From NCBI GenBank assembly GCA_052144935.1, contig JBKQPR010000046.1:1-29324 (forward strand): a stretch of DNA of 29,324 nucleotides. Reading direction: 5' to 3'. The notes under the pieces were generated by a model. That model saw only the letters and a list, made by a program, of their open reading frames with translations. It had not been told where the DNA came from and did no database searches. Below, piece after piece: positions 15,138 to 23,442 of this stretch. The DNA is from JOPF133 sp052144935. Its GTDB lineage: Bacteria; Acidobacteriota; Terriglobia; Bryobacterales; Bryobacteraceae. A program made the translations under genes and the position numbers. How positions within the stretch are numbered: the stretch's first letter is position 1; each line of letters opens with the position of its first letter.

Positions 15138-15742
15138 GTGCTGGATTCATTCGACGCGGCGCGCGCCACTCGGCTGTTCGCCACATTCGTTCGCTGCGGC
15201 ACTTGGCATTGCTCCACCGTGTCGGTATATCGATCCGCCGCATTCGTGGATGATCCAAGCCTTCCGGACAATCGCAAGGACCCGAACCTGGCACGCTATT
15301 TGCCGGACTTTTGGCTGCCGCACCCCGGGAAGAACCGCTTCAATCTGACACTGGACCGCGCAATCCAAAAGAAGGCGATGGAGGTAACCGCGATGATGTT
15401 CGGCGCCGGCGTTCGTCTGCTGGCCGGGACGGATACGGGGTTCTCTTTCGTCCTTCCGGGATTCGGCCTGCACGATGAACTCGATCTGATGGTCTCGGCC
15501 GGCCTGGCGGTTTCCGCGGTGCTGCACATCGCGGAACTGGCGCCGCTCAGCTCTTCGGCCGGGCGAGCGAACTCGGAAGCGAGACCCGCGGCGAACTGGC
15601 GGACCTGTTGCTGCTCGATGCCGACCCGTTGAAAGCGGAGAACATACGGCTCGTCCGGGCCGTGGTGGCGGATGGCCGCCTATACGACCGCGCCGCGCTG
15701 GACGGCCTGCTCATGGATGCCGGATCCGCCGCCGCACACTGA
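15138..15742 (+). pseudogene. C-terminal remnant of an imidazolonepropionase-like amidohydrolase
   Basis: The remnant carries the family's C-terminal motifs: RLFATFVRCGTWHCSTVSVY, VRLLAGTDTG with the metal-binding Asp, PGFGLHDELDLMVSAGL, then, after a one-base shift near 15550, LFGRASELGSETRGELADL and LLLDADPL…RAVVADGRLYDRAAL, ending at TGA 15740-15742. The N-terminal half with the HxH metal site is missing, and a frameshift interrupts the rest, so it is dead. It abuts the opposite-strand remnant at about 15083-15138. Confidence 0.8.
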
Positions 15743-15750
15743 ATACGTCG

Positions 15751-16908
15751 TCACACTCCTCGCAACGCCACCACCGTCACATCGTCGCTGCGGTTCACAC
15801 CGCCAAAGCGGGTCACCGCATCCACGATGCTCTGGGCCAACGCGGCGGCCGGTTCGCCGTGGTGCGCGCGCAAGACTGCGGCCAGGCGCTCTTCGCCGAA
15901 TTCACCGAACTCTTCCCCCGAGTCGATGCCCGCCTCGGTAACGCCGTCCGAATAGGCCACCAGGGTATCGCCCGGCTCCAGCGTCAGTTGGCGCTCTCCC
16001 GAGTGCCAAACCGGAAACGCGCCCAGCATGGTGGCGGTGGGCTCTAGCCGCTCCAACTGGCCGCCCGCGCGCAGCAGCAGCGGCGCCACATGGCCGCAAT
16101 TCACGTAACGCAGGCGGCGCGTGCGGTCGTCGTAAATGCCGAAGAACAGTGTGGCGAAGCGCTCGGCGGCGGTGGATTCGTAGAAGTGGCGGTTGACCGC
16201 CACGAGCGCATCGGCCGGCCGCAGCAGCGCGCCCGGCGCCTGGTTGCGAAAGCAGGCCTGCAGATTGGCCATCAGCAACGCCGCGGGCACGCCCTTCCCC
16301 GAAACATCGCCCAGCACGAAGCCCAGGACGTGCTCGGCGATGTCCAGGAAATCGTAGTAGTCGCCGCCCACCTCGCGGGCCGCCAGGCACAGCCCGGCGT
16401 AATCCACCGTCTGAAACTTGCGCAGCTTGCGAGGAAACAGCTTCTGCTGCACATTGGCGGCGATCTCCAGCTCCGACTTGCGCCGCAGCTCCGATTCGGC
16501 CTGCTTGCCGATGGCTGCCACCAGGCGATCGTTGTCCCACGGTTTCTGGATGAAGTCGCAGGCGCCGCGCCGCATGGCCTCGACGGCGAGATCGAAACTG
16601 CTCCACGCCGTCATCACCATGACCGGCGTCGTGTTGCCCTGCGATTCCAGCGTCGCCAGCAGATCGATGCCCTCGGCCCCGGAGGTGGTGTCGCGGGTGT
16701 AGTTCAGATCCACCAGGATGAGGTCGAAGATCTCCGTGCGGATGGCGTGATAGAGGGCCCCCGGAGAATCCACCGCCACGGCCTGCCAGCCCTGGCCTTT
16801 GAGCAGCAGGCGCAGAGCTTCCAGCACATCGGGCTGGTCGTCGCAGATCAGCACGCGAAAGGGTTTCGACTGCGCCACTGGGGGATCCAAAGTTTCGGTC
16901 ACGGACAT
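15751..16908 (-). CDS. Response regulator with PP2C-type (RsbU/SpoIIE-like) phosphatase output
   Basis: This 385-residue protein has a receiver domain and a phosphatase domain. The receiver (about 17-135) has D23/D24 for Mg2+, the phosphoacceptor D67 (LILVDLNY), T100 and K122 (FIQKPW). A linker LEIAANVQQKLFPRKL follows, then PP2C motifs GGDYYD (181-186), GDVSGKG (200-206) and AYSDGVTEA. Such proteins dephosphorylate anti-anti-sigma factors in partner-switching networks. No partner kinase or STAS gene lies nearby. ATG 16908 (MSVTETLD) was chosen because the upstream extension is not domain-like. No clear ribosome site is seen. Confidence 0.92.
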   Translation of the reverse strand: MSVTETLDPPVAQSKPFRVLICDDQPDVLEALRLLLKGQGWQAVAVDSPGALYHAIRTEIFDLILVDLNYTRDTTSGAEGIDLLATLESQGNTTPVMVMTAWSSFDLAVEAMRRGACDFIQKPWDNDRLVAAIGKQAESELRRKSELEIAANVQQKLFPRKLRKFQTVDYAGLCLAAREVGGDYYDFLDIAEHVLGFVLGDVSGKGVPAALLMANLQACFRNQAPGALLRPADALVAVNRHFYESTAAERFATLFFGIYDDRTRRLRYVNCGHVAPLLLRAGGQLERLEPTATMLGAFPVWHSGERQLTLEPGDTLVAYSDGVTEAGIDSGEEFGEFGEERLAAVLRAHHGEPAAALAQSIVDAVTRFGGVNRSDDVTVVALRGV

Positions 16909-17037
16909 GCACACCACGCGGAGGATTGTTGCACGTTTAGGTCCCCTGGAAAATCCCGTGTTTTCAGCGGCTTCGAGCGGCGGCTCGTGTCCGCTTCTGG
17001 GACGGCCTGTAATCCCGTGGGACGCCGGGCGGGAGAC

Positions 17038-17065
17038 GCCGGCCCGCAAAGGCGCACGGGCCGGC
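17038..17065. repeat. Perfect 9-bp GC hairpin upstream of the ORF6N gene
   Basis: GCCGGCCCG, a ten-base loop, CGGGCCGGC. It lies between the divergent response-regulator and ORF6N genes, 45 bases before the ORF6N start, in what would be its leader or promoter. No function is assigned. Confidence 0.6.
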
Positions 17066-17110
17066 CCATGTGGGAGAGATTTCTCAGCTCGACCACGCAC
17101 TTTAATCAAG

Positions 17111-17689
17111 ATGGAGCAAAAATCTCGCCGGCCCGGGCAGTTGCCCGTTCCCGTGGAGTTGGTTGTACGCAGAATCTTCGTCATCCGCAGCCAGCGCGTT
17201 ATGCTCAGCCCTCACCTGGCCGAACTCTACCAGGTGGAGGCCCGTGCCCTGATCCAAGCCGTCAAACGTAACCGCGGTCGCTTCCCCGAGGACTTCATGT
17301 TTCAGCTCACCGATGAGGAGTATGCAAACTTGAAATCACAAATTGTGATTTCAAGTTGGGGCGGCCTCAGGCGCGCTACCCCCTACGCTTTCACGGAGCA
17401 CGGTGTGGCCATGCTGTCCTCCGTGCTCAACAGTGAACGCGCAGTGCAAATGAACATCCTCATCATCCGCGCTTTCGTCAAACTGCGGGAAGTGCTGGCC
17501 ACAAACCGAGTCCTGGCCCAGAGAATCGAGCAACTCGCAGCGACCACCAAGGATCACGCTGCATTGTTCGATATCGTAATCAAAGACGTTCAGGCTTTGG
17601 ACAAGAAGTTTACGAAGGAGATTCTCCGCCTGAAGAACCCGCCCCGGCGCAAGGCCCGCATCGGTTTCCATGTCCCCTGCGAAAAGTGA
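17111..17689 (+). CDS. ORF6N-domain protein (phage-antirepressor/KilA-N-like)
   Basis: This 192-residue protein has an ORF6N domain at about 18-105 (RIFVIRSQRVMLSPHLAELY, NRGRFPEDFMFQLT, WGGLRRATPYAFTEHGVAML), then an alpha-helical region and a Lys/Arg-rich end. ORF6N domains are found in phage and mobile-element DNA-binding proteins and, often alone, in bacterial chromosomes. The chromosomal role is unknown. ATG 17111 is the nearest start before the domain, and no strong ribosome site precedes it. Codons 73-82 form a 31-bp AT-rich palindrome at the DNA level. No phage genes are adjacent, so it is a solitary copy, possibly acquired. Confidence 0.85.
   Translation: MEQKSRRPGQLPVPVELVVRRIFVIRSQRVMLSPHLAELYQVEARALIQAVKRNRGRFPEDFMFQLTDEEYANLKSQIVISSWGGLRRATPYAFTEHGVAMLSSVLNSERAVQMNILIIRAFVKLREVLATNRVLAQRIEQLAATTKDHAALFDIVIKDVQALDKKFTKEILRLKNPPRRKARIGFHVPCEK
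17327..17357. repeat. 31-bp near-perfect palindrome inside the ORF6N coding sequence
   Basis: AACTTGAAATCACAA, one central A, then TTGTGATTTCAAGTT: fifteen paired bases on each side with no mismatch. It starts exactly on a codon boundary and encodes NLKSQIVISS. Its AT-rich codons (aaa, tca, caa, att) contrast with the rest of the window. Binding-site or hairpin function is inferred only from its form. Confidence 0.9.
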
Positions 17690-17992
17690 TCCCTCGGTCT
17701 TAAGGCCGCAAAAAGGCCGCTGGGCGGTGCGGCTCCGCTTCGCCCCGCAGACTCCGCTGCCCCGCGCAGTTCCGCCGGGTCCGGCGGGGGTCGGATGGGC
17801 CGTCCCGGGGAGGCGCCGGCTTCCGGTTCCTCGCAGTCTCCCAGACCCAGCGCCGCAGAGTGCCAGCGGCACCGTTCGTAGGAGTGTAGCGCGGCCCCGA
17901 CTCCTCCCAAGCGCCGCCGAGTGCCGCGAGTGCCACAGCGTGCAGCGGCGGTCCCCCCTCTTCGTATAAGATAGAAGTTCAGGTAAAATTTC
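17690..17992. other. GC-rich region upstream of rplS, no gene seen
   Basis: This is about 300 bases of highly GC-rich DNA with short hairpins, including CCGCCGG/CCGGCGG at 17772-17787. AGCGCCGC(A/C)GAGTGCC occurs twice between about 17848 and 17935. No reading frame has gene-like content. The last 30 bases turn AT-rich and contain the rplS promoter candidate. Confidence 0.6.
17965..17970 (+). promoter_or_regulatory. Candidate -10 box TATAAG of rplS
   Basis: TATAAG lies in a local AT-rich patch 22 bases before the rplS ATG, leaving a short leader with AGG near the start codon. The -35 box is not obvious. Confidence 0.45.
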
Positions 17993-18340
17993 ATGCAGAC
18001 TGCGTTGTTGACGAAGTTTATTCAGAAGAACAAGCGGACCGACACCCCCGTGTTCCGTCCCGGCGACACCATCCGGGTCCACGTAAAGATCAAGGAAGGC
18101 GACAAGGAACGGCTGCAGGCTTTCGAAGGCACTGTAATCGCGCGCAATAATACCGGGCTCGGCGAGAGCATCACCGTGCGCAAGGTCAGCTTCGGCCAGG
18201 GAGTGGAACGCATTTTCCCCGTCCACGCCAAGGTGATCGATCATATCGACGTGGTCCGCACGGGCCGCGTGCGGCGCGCCAAACTGTACTACCTGCGCGG
18301 ATTGAAGGGCAAGGCCGCCCGGCTCCGCGAACGCGAATAG
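17993..18340 (+). CDS. rplS: 50S ribosomal protein L19
   Basis: This 115-residue protein is L19 along its full length: DTPVFRPGDTIRVHVKIKEG, RLQAFEGTVIARNN, ESITVRKVSFGQGVERIFPV, then the basic RVRRAKLYYLRGLKGKAARL. L19 sits at the interface between 30S and 50S subunits. The length is normal. The ATG follows an AT-rich leader. In many bacteria rplS ends the rpsP-rimM-trmD operon and precedes rnhB. Here rpsP, rimM and trmD are not upstream, but rnhB follows after 19 bases. Confidence 0.97.
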   Translation: MQTALLTKFIQKNKRTDTPVFRPGDTIRVHVKIKEGDKERLQAFEGTVIARNNTGLGESITVRKVSFGQGVERIFPVHAKVIDHIDVVRTGRVRRAKLYYLRGLKGKAARLRERE

Positions 18341-18359
18341 CCGCGCTGGCTTTCATTCC

Positions 18360-19046
18360 ATGCGACCCGAGTCTGCGGGTGGCAAATTACGGTGCGAAGC
18401 GACCCTGGAGCGTGAGTTGCGCGCGCGCGGCTATGTGTGTGTCGCAGGCGTGGATGAAGTGGGCCGCGGAGCGCTCTTCGGCCCGGTCATGGCGGCCGCG
18501 GTGATCCTTTCGCCGGAGCGGCCGGTTCGCGGCCTCAACGACAGCAAGCTTCTGGAACCCGAACGCCGCGAGACGCTGGCCGGGCGCATCCGCGAGCGCG
18601 CCGTGGCCTGGGCCGTGGCGGCGGTGGACGCGGCCACTATCGACTGGATCAATATCTACCAGGCCTCCCGGCTGGCCATGCGGCTGGCCGTCGCGCGCCT
18701 CGATCCGTCCCCCGATTTCCTGCTGATCGACGCCGTGTCCATCGATCTTCCCCTGCCCCAGCGCCCGCTCATCAAGGGCGATGCGCGCTGCCATGCGATT
18801 GCGGCGGCCTCCATCGTCGCCAAAGTGCATCGCGACGAGTGCATGCGGGTGTGGGACCGGATTTTTCCCGAATATGGCCTCGCCGCCCACAAAGGATATT
18901 GCACCCCCGAGCACATGCTCGCACTCGAACGCTTCGGCCCCACTCCGCTGCATCGGCTGAGCTTCGAGCCGGTTCGGGCGCACTCCCGTTTTCCCCTCGC
19001 GTCGAATCCGCAGATGGAGCTGTTCGACACGGCAGGCGCCGCATGA
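18360..19046 (+). CDS. rnhB: Ribonuclease HII
   Basis: This 228-residue enzyme cleaves RNA embedded in RNA-DNA hybrids, for example single ribonucleotides in DNA. The catalytic set is visible: D32 and E33 in GVDEVGRG, D124 in LLIDAVS, and D141 in IKGDARCHAIAAASIVAKV, with the same spacing as in the E. coli enzyme. The ending HRLSFEPVR is typical of the family, and about 20 extra residues follow. It starts 19 bases after rplS. Its TGA lies within the ATGATG start of the next gene. Confidence 0.96.
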   Translation: MRPESAGGKLRCEATLERELRARGYVCVAGVDEVGRGALFGPVMAAAVILSPERPVRGLNDSKLLEPERRETLAGRIRERAVAWAVAAVDAATIDWINIYQASRLAMRLAVARLDPSPDFLLIDAVSIDLPLPQRPLIKGDARCHAIAAASIVAKVHRDECMRVWDRIFPEYGLAAHKGYCTPEHMLALERFGPTPLHRLSFEPVRAHSRFPLASNPQMELFDTAGAA

Positions 19047-19372
19047 TGCCCGAACCCAGCGCTTCCGGCACGCCTCCGGCGATCGAGGACTCCACGCGTG
19101 AGTTGGCCCCCGTGGCGCCTTCGCCGCCGGGCTGGTATCACAAGGTGTCGGCCATCCTGTTCATCACGTTTTGCCTCGAAATCGGGATTTTCTTGCTGGT
19201 GTTTCCGTGGACGAAATGGTGGGACGCGAATTACTTTTCCGGGCTGTTTCCCGCCTGGCAGCCGTATTGGGACAACATGTACGTGCGGGGCGCCGTCAGT
19301 GGGCTGGGCGTGGTCAATCTGTATATTTCGTTCATCGAGATCTTCCGCCTGCGCCGGTTTTCGCGGCGGTAA
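19043..19372 (+). CDS. Small two-helix membrane protein conserved in acidobacteria
   Basis: This protein of about 109 residues starts at ATGATG 19043/19046, overlapping the rnhB stop, so translation is coupled to rnhB. A polar Pro-rich N-terminus is followed by a helix at about residues 35-56 (VSAILFITFCLEIGIFLLVF), a Trp/aromatic loop (PWTKWWDANYFSGLFPAWQPYWDNMY), a second helix (RGAVSGLGVVNLYISFIEI), and a short basic end. The strongly conserved-looking aromatic loop suggests a real family, but I know no function for it. Confidence 0.82.
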   Translation: MMPEPSASGTPPAIEDSTRELAPVAPSPPGWYHKVSAILFITFCLEIGIFLLVFPWTKWWDANYFSGLFPAWQPYWDNMYVRGAVSGLGVVNLYISFIEIFRLRRFSRR

Positions 19373-19488
19373 GCCGAGCCGGGACCAGAGGGCGCCGGGC
19401 TCCGAGGGGCACACCGCGAGCGGTTTCGGGTCCGGCCCCCGCAACTCTCCGGACGCCAGCGCGTTAGCATAAGAGCAAGGAGACCTTC

Positions 19489-20097
19489 ATGCGCTTATCG
19501 GTTCTTCTTTTATCGATCGCCCTTCCGGCCGCCGCCGCGGAGATTCCCCAGGGCGCCCACGCGCTGCTCCGCATGGTGAATTCCATCAGCACCCGCACGG
19601 CTCGCGATGGCGATTACGTCTACCTGAAAACGGCCACCCCCATCGTGGCCGATGGGCAGATCGTGGTGCCGGCCGAAAGTTATGTGCAGGGCGTGGTGAC
19701 AAAATCCATCCGCAGCGGCCGGGTAAAAGGACGCGCGGAGTTGGCCATCCGCATCGAAACTCTGACTCTGGCCTCCGGACAGGTAATCCGCATCGCACCA
19801 CACCCGGCCTCGGTGGATTCCGAGGGCACCGGCCAGCACGTGGACCCCGACAAGGAGCACGAGATCCAGCAGGGCAGCGATGTTGGTAGGGACGCCGCGC
19901 GCGTTGGCACTCTGGGCGGGGCGGGCGCGGCCCTTGGCGGCATCACCGATCGCAGTTGGACCGGCGCGGGCATCGGCGCGGGCGCTGGCGCCGCGGTGGG
20001 AACGGCCATCGTGCTACTGACTCGCGGCCGCGAGGTCGAACTGCGGCCCGGGTCCACCATGGACGTGATCTTCGACCGGACGATCCCGATTCCGTAG
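19489..20097 (+). CDS. Exported glycine-zipper protein, function unknown
   Basis: This 202-residue protein has a signal peptide (MRLSVLLLSIALPAAAA), a beta-rich domain (YVYLKTATPIVADGQIVVPA, SYVQGVVTKS, RAELAIRIETLTLASGQ), then a glycine/alanine-rich stretch (GTLGGAGAALGG…GAGIGAGAGAAVGTAIVLL, about 140-177) and a final beta segment with LRPGSTMDVIF. The architecture resembles acidobacterial secreted or outer-membrane-associated proteins with glycine zippers. AAGGAG lies seven bases before the ATG. No partner is obvious, and the next 130 bases hold only a short GC hairpin (20155-20170). Confidence 0.78.
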   Translation: MRLSVLLLSIALPAAAAEIPQGAHALLRMVNSISTRTARDGDYVYLKTATPIVADGQIVVPAESYVQGVVTKSIRSGRVKGRAELAIRIETLTLASGQVIRIAPHPASVDSEGTGQHVDPDKEHEIQQGSDVGRDAARVGTLGGAGAALGGITDRSWTGAGIGAGAGAAVGTAIVLLTRGREVELRPGSTMDVIFDRTIPIP

Positions 20098-20232
20098 TTT
20101 GGGCAATTCTCAAGATTGGCGCAGCCCCGAGCAGATCGCCAAGGCTGCTATTTGCGCCCGGAATCGGGCGTGCAGCATATATGCCCTCTAGGGGAAGGAA
20201 ATGAATTACAGTGAAAGGTCCGATCCTCTGCC

Positions 20233-20540
20233 ATGGCCGCGCCTCCCATCCCGAAAGAAGGCCAACTCCTTGTCGGACCGCTGTTCAACGAGCCGATGCT
20301 CGTCGAGACCGTGCGCCCTGGGGGTGCGGCGGTGTGGTCCGTCGGCCTGGTTGGTAGCAGGACGCATCAGTTTCGCAGGGTCCAACTGTCGGAGAACGAA
20401 TCTACGACTACCTGCTGAAGGTTCCAAGGGTACGTTTTCTACTGGCAGACGACGCCGGGGCCGGCAGGACGGTCATGGCGGGCCTCCTGCTCCGGGAACT
20501 CAAATTGCGCGGTCTGTGCGACCGGATCTTGATCGTCTGC
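20233..20540 (+). pseudogene. 5' remnant of a SNF2/DEAD-like helicase, with internal deletion
   Basis: From ATG 20233 the sequence reads GQLLVGPLFNEPMLVETVRP and QFRRVQLSENE, the start of a large SNF2-type helicase family. It then jumps frame at about 20400 directly to IYDYLLKVPRVRFLLADDAGAG, RTVMAGLLLRELKLRGL and DRILIVC, skipping the segment normally in between. The Walker A lysine of ADDAGAGKT is Arg here. The frame stops making sense at 20540, where DNA from an opposite-strand TIGR03437 gene begins. The next helicase residues (PAKFTFQWQRE) are found on the minus strand at 23562 and below, which points to an inversion. Confidence 0.82.
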
Positions 20541-20670
20541 GAGATTGACTTGGATCACGCCGGAAACAATCCCCCCGCTGCTGCCCGCATACAGCACCGT
20601 CGCCGGCAGACCGCCGATATGCGCCGTCACCGTCAGCGCGGTTTGACTGAGTGCGGCAGGATTTGGGTTT
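20541..20670 (-). pseudogene. Remnant of a TIGR03437-type C-terminal domain (first half)
   Basis: Minus-strand translation gives ALTVTAHIGGLPATVLYAGS and SGGIVSGVIQVNL, a good match to the acidobacterial TIGR03437 domain (pattern: VTIGG-PA-V-YAG-PG-V-GV-QVN). It ends abruptly at 20541. The expected continuation VVPNGLSAGSQPV is on the plus strand from 23565. The N-terminal part of the parent protein is absent. Confidence 0.78.
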
Positions 20671-20731
20671 ACGGAGCCAGGCCCACCGGACCATTGGCAG
20701 CAGACTTCTTTCCGCCATTCCGGGTCCCGCT

Positions 20732-21391
20732 CTACTCCGCAACGGCCTTCAATAATTCCACCACGGTGCGGCGCAGCGGGATCAACAGCGGAAACGAGGA
20801 CAAGCGGATCAGCCGCGCCACCAGCACCAGGCTCTTCTCCACCAGCACCTGAGTGCGGCGCTGCTCGGGCGAGCGGTCGTAGATCCAGAAGAGAATCAGA
20901 CCCATCTGGTACATCCACAGCAGGCGCGGAAGATGCGGCCTCAGATCGTCGGGAATGCGCACACGGGTGCCTTCTAGGGCGCGCTCGAAGAAGGCGATGT
21001 CCTTTTCGCGGATCTCGCGCGTCGCGTCGCTGAACGGCGAGAGCGGATGCTCCGGATTGGTGTAAGCGGAGAGCGTCCCCAATAGGCTGCGGTTGGGCGC
21101 GAAGTATGCGAACTTGACGTTGAGCAGCGCCAGCAGGCGGCGGCGCAGGTCTTTGCCGGTGGCCAGCGCCTGCTCGAGCAGAGGCTCCATTTCCTGGCGC
21201 GCCTGGTCGTAGAAGGCCAGCACGATGGCGTCCTTGGAGTCGAAGTAGTAATAGGCCGCTCCGCCCGCCACGTCGGCCGCCGCGGCGATTTCCCGCATGG
21301 TGGTGGCGTCGAAGCCCTGGCGCCGGAAAAGGTCCATGGCCGCGTGAAAGATGCGGGCGCGCGTGGCGTCGCTTTTGCTGGTGGTCTTCAT
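20732..21391 (-). CDS. TetR-family transcriptional regulator
   Basis: This 219-residue protein has a TetR N-terminal helix-turn-helix at about 10-57 (RIFHAAMDLFRRQGFDATTM, REIAAAADVAGGAAYYYFDS) and a helical ligand-binding part. These proteins repress genes until a small molecule binds. It is ten bases downstream of the GT-C membrane protein on the same strand and probably cotranscribed, so that gene may be part of its regulon. The gene lies entirely within the inverted block. Confidence 0.92.
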   Translation of the reverse strand: MKTTSKSDATRARIFHAAMDLFRRQGFDATTMREIAAAADVAGGAAYYYFDSKDAIVLAFYDQARQEMEPLLEQALATGKDLRRRLLALLNVKFAYFAPNRSLLGTLSAYTNPEHPLSPFSDATREIREKDIAFFERALEGTRVRIPDDLRPHLPRLLWMYQMGLILFWIYDRSPEQRRTQVLVEKSLVLVARLIRLSSFPLLIPLRRTVVELLKAVAE

Positions 21392-21401
21392 GGGATTCTT
21401 C

Positions 21402-23240
21402 TTACCACGTCAGCTCGTATTCTCCCAGGCGGCGCAAGGCGGATTCGCCCGTGAGATCGCTGTACCAGACAGGCCCGGCGGCCACCGGCGCGAAATTCTC
21501 CTGGACCAGGGCGAAGAAATCGGTGGCCGGGTTGAGCATCCACACGATGCGCGTGACCTTGTGCAGCGCCCCGCCGGGTGCGGCTTGGTGCAACGCCCCG
21601 CCTAGCGTGGCTTCGGGCAGCGCCACACGGAGCGGCGCCGCGCCCTGCAAGTGCGACTTCAGGCGCGCGCCTTTCCAGATGTCGATCACCGGCGGCGAGC
21701 CGCTGCGGATCTTCTTGCGATCGAGCACCACGATGGGCAGGCCGGGCAGATAGTAGGCGGCCTTGCGCCAGGCCGTGAGGCCGTGTTCCCAAACCACCAC
21801 CGCTTCACCGGGCCGCTCGGCCGCCAGGCACCGCACCTGCTGCAGCACGTGGTCGTCGAGCGCCAGCGTGGTTTCAATGTGCTCGCGCGAGGTCAGCGCC
21901 AGGCCGCTTTCAAAATCCGCCAGGATGTGTTCCGCGGTGGCGCGCAGGCCCGTGGTGCTCTCGCCACGGTAATACCAGCCGCGGCGATTGAACAACGAAA
22001 GGTCCTGGATGGCCACGGGAAACAACAGCACCAGCACGATCTGCGCGCGCGGCGGAAAGCCGGTGTACTTGGCTTGGGCGAATTTCAGCAGAATGCCGGT
22101 TGTCAGAAAGACCACGGGCACCCACGTCACCAGGTTGGGCGCGTTGAAGTGGCGATCGAAAACCCAGGCCAACGCCAGGGCCGCCGCGATCGCGATGGCG
22201 GTGTGCCAGCGGGAAATCGAGGTGGTGGTGTTCTCGATGGCGCGGTGGATGAGGTAGCCGCCCGCCAGCGCCACGACCGGCGCCATGGCCAGCGTCTGTC
22301 CCGGATCCTCGACGTGGACCAGCACGGCGAAGCCGAATGCCGGCAGGAACCAGAGGGCCAGGAAGGTGGCGGGCAGCCATCCCAGTCCAAAGCCGCCCCG
22401 GCGGCGCCACGCCAGCACCACCGGCAAGGCCAGGGCGGGGACGCCGCAGAAGATCCACAGGATCAACTGCCAGAAGGTTGTCTGCCAGCGGCTTTCGGTG
22501 GCGCCGAAAATTCCCGAGCTGACCGAAGCCTGGTCGGAGATGTAATTCAAGCAGGCCTTTACATAGTCGATCGGGCCGCCCGAAGCGAACATGGCGGGCA
22601 GCAGCCACAGCAGCACCGTGCCGGCCATCGCGGCGAGGGCGATGCGCCGTTCCTTCGAGGTGACCGGAGCGCGCCAGGCGCTGGCCGCCCATAGCGGAAA
22701 CAGGAGCGGTCCGGTTTCGGGGCGGATGCCGGCGCCCAAGGCCAGCAGGATGGCGCTCCGCAGCACCCAGCGGGCATCGCCCTGCCAGGCCTGCCAGCAG
22801 GCCGCCGCCACCCCCACCGAGATCACCGCCAGTTGTACTCGCAAAGCCGAAGTTACACCGGCGTGCCAGAAGACCGGATGAAGCACCAGCAGGCAGCCTG
22901 CGAAAAAGCCCGAATCGCCGCCTAAAGTCCGATTCCCCCACCAGGCCACCAGCAGCAGGGCCGCCAGGCTGCCGGCCAGTGCCAGCGCGAACAGCAGGTG
23001 CTCGACGTGGCGGAATCGCAGCCACCACAGGACCCGCATTTGGAGCACGAAGAGAGGGTATCCGGGCGGGTGCGGCTGGCTGATGCGAATATCGAACCGG
23101 TTGAGGGACCAGGCCAGGTTGACGTCGTCGAAGGTAAACAACTGCCCCGGCATCAGGGGCCAGCGGCTCCATAGCAGCAGCGGCAAGAAAATCAGTAGCC
23201 AGAACCAGGGGCGGCGAGCCAGGGCCACGAACACAATCAT
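21402..23240 (-). CDS. Polytopic GT-C-like membrane glycosyltransferase
   Basis: This 612-residue protein has about eleven membrane helices and a soluble C-terminal domain. D38/D39 in the first periplasmic loop (FTFDDVNLAW) followed by QPHPPGYPLF at about 55-64 is the pattern of GT-C enzymes such as ArnT/PMT-like transferases, which use polyprenyl-linked sugars. The acceptor is unknown. ATG 23240 is used because an upstream 16-residue extension lies in the hairpin repeat. Near the C-terminus GGALHQAAP and GGALHKV are encoded by a short direct repeat. It is followed after ten bases by tetR. Confidence 0.82.
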   Translation of the reverse strand: MIVFVALARRPWFWLLIFLPLLLWSRWPLMPGQLFTFDDVNLAWSLNRFDIRISQPHPPGYPLFVLQMRVLWWLRFRHVEHLLFALALAGSLAALLLVAWWGNRTLGGDSGFFAGCLLVLHPVFWHAGVTSALRVQLAVISVGVAAACWQAWQGDARWVLRSAILLALGAGIRPETGPLLFPLWAASAWRAPVTSKERRIALAAMAGTVLLWLLPAMFASGGPIDYVKACLNYISDQASVSSGIFGATESRWQTTFWQLILWIFCGVPALALPVVLAWRRRGGFGLGWLPATFLALWFLPAFGFAVLVHVEDPGQTLAMAPVVALAGGYLIHRAIENTTTSISRWHTAIAIAAALALAWVFDRHFNAPNLVTWVPVVFLTTGILLKFAQAKYTGFPPRAQIVLVLLFPVAIQDLSLFNRRGWYYRGESTTGLRATAEHILADFESGLALTSREHIETTLALDDHVLQQVRCLAAERPGEAVVVWEHGLTAWRKAAYYLPGLPIVVLDRKKIRSGSPPVIDIWKGARLKSHLQGAAPLRVALPEATLGGALHQAAPGGALHKVTRIVWMLNPATDFFALVQENFAPVAAGPVWYSDLTGESALRRLGEYELTW

Positions 23241-23258
23241 ACCCCGCGGAACAAAGTC

Positions 23259-23350
23259 GACGCGGGGACGCAGAGACACGGAGAACAACGCGGAGAGGGC
23301 TCAAGATTGTGTTCTCCGCATCTTCCTCCGCGTCTCAGTGTCTCCGCGTC
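23259..23350. repeat. Diverged hairpin repeat of the CACGGAG family
   Basis: The left arm runs gacgcggggacgcagagacacggagaa in pattern, and the right arm ends tctcagtgtctccgcgtc. The arms pair imperfectly around a central 35-base region. It lies upstream of the GT-C gene and immediately beyond the helicase remnant, inside the inverted block. The units correspond to the 6954-7088 element with gc/gt differences. Confidence 0.7.
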
Positions 23351-23442
23351 AAGATCGGCGTCAATTCTTCTACGGAATCGGGATTGCCCGAATTCGATAG
23401 TAGCGGGCGCTTCGACGCGCTGGCGCACGCCGCATTCGGCGG

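Noticed and set aside
17670..17969. Open frame upstream of rplS
   Set aside because: Arg/Pro-rich translation of GC-rich intergenic DNA, with no start context.
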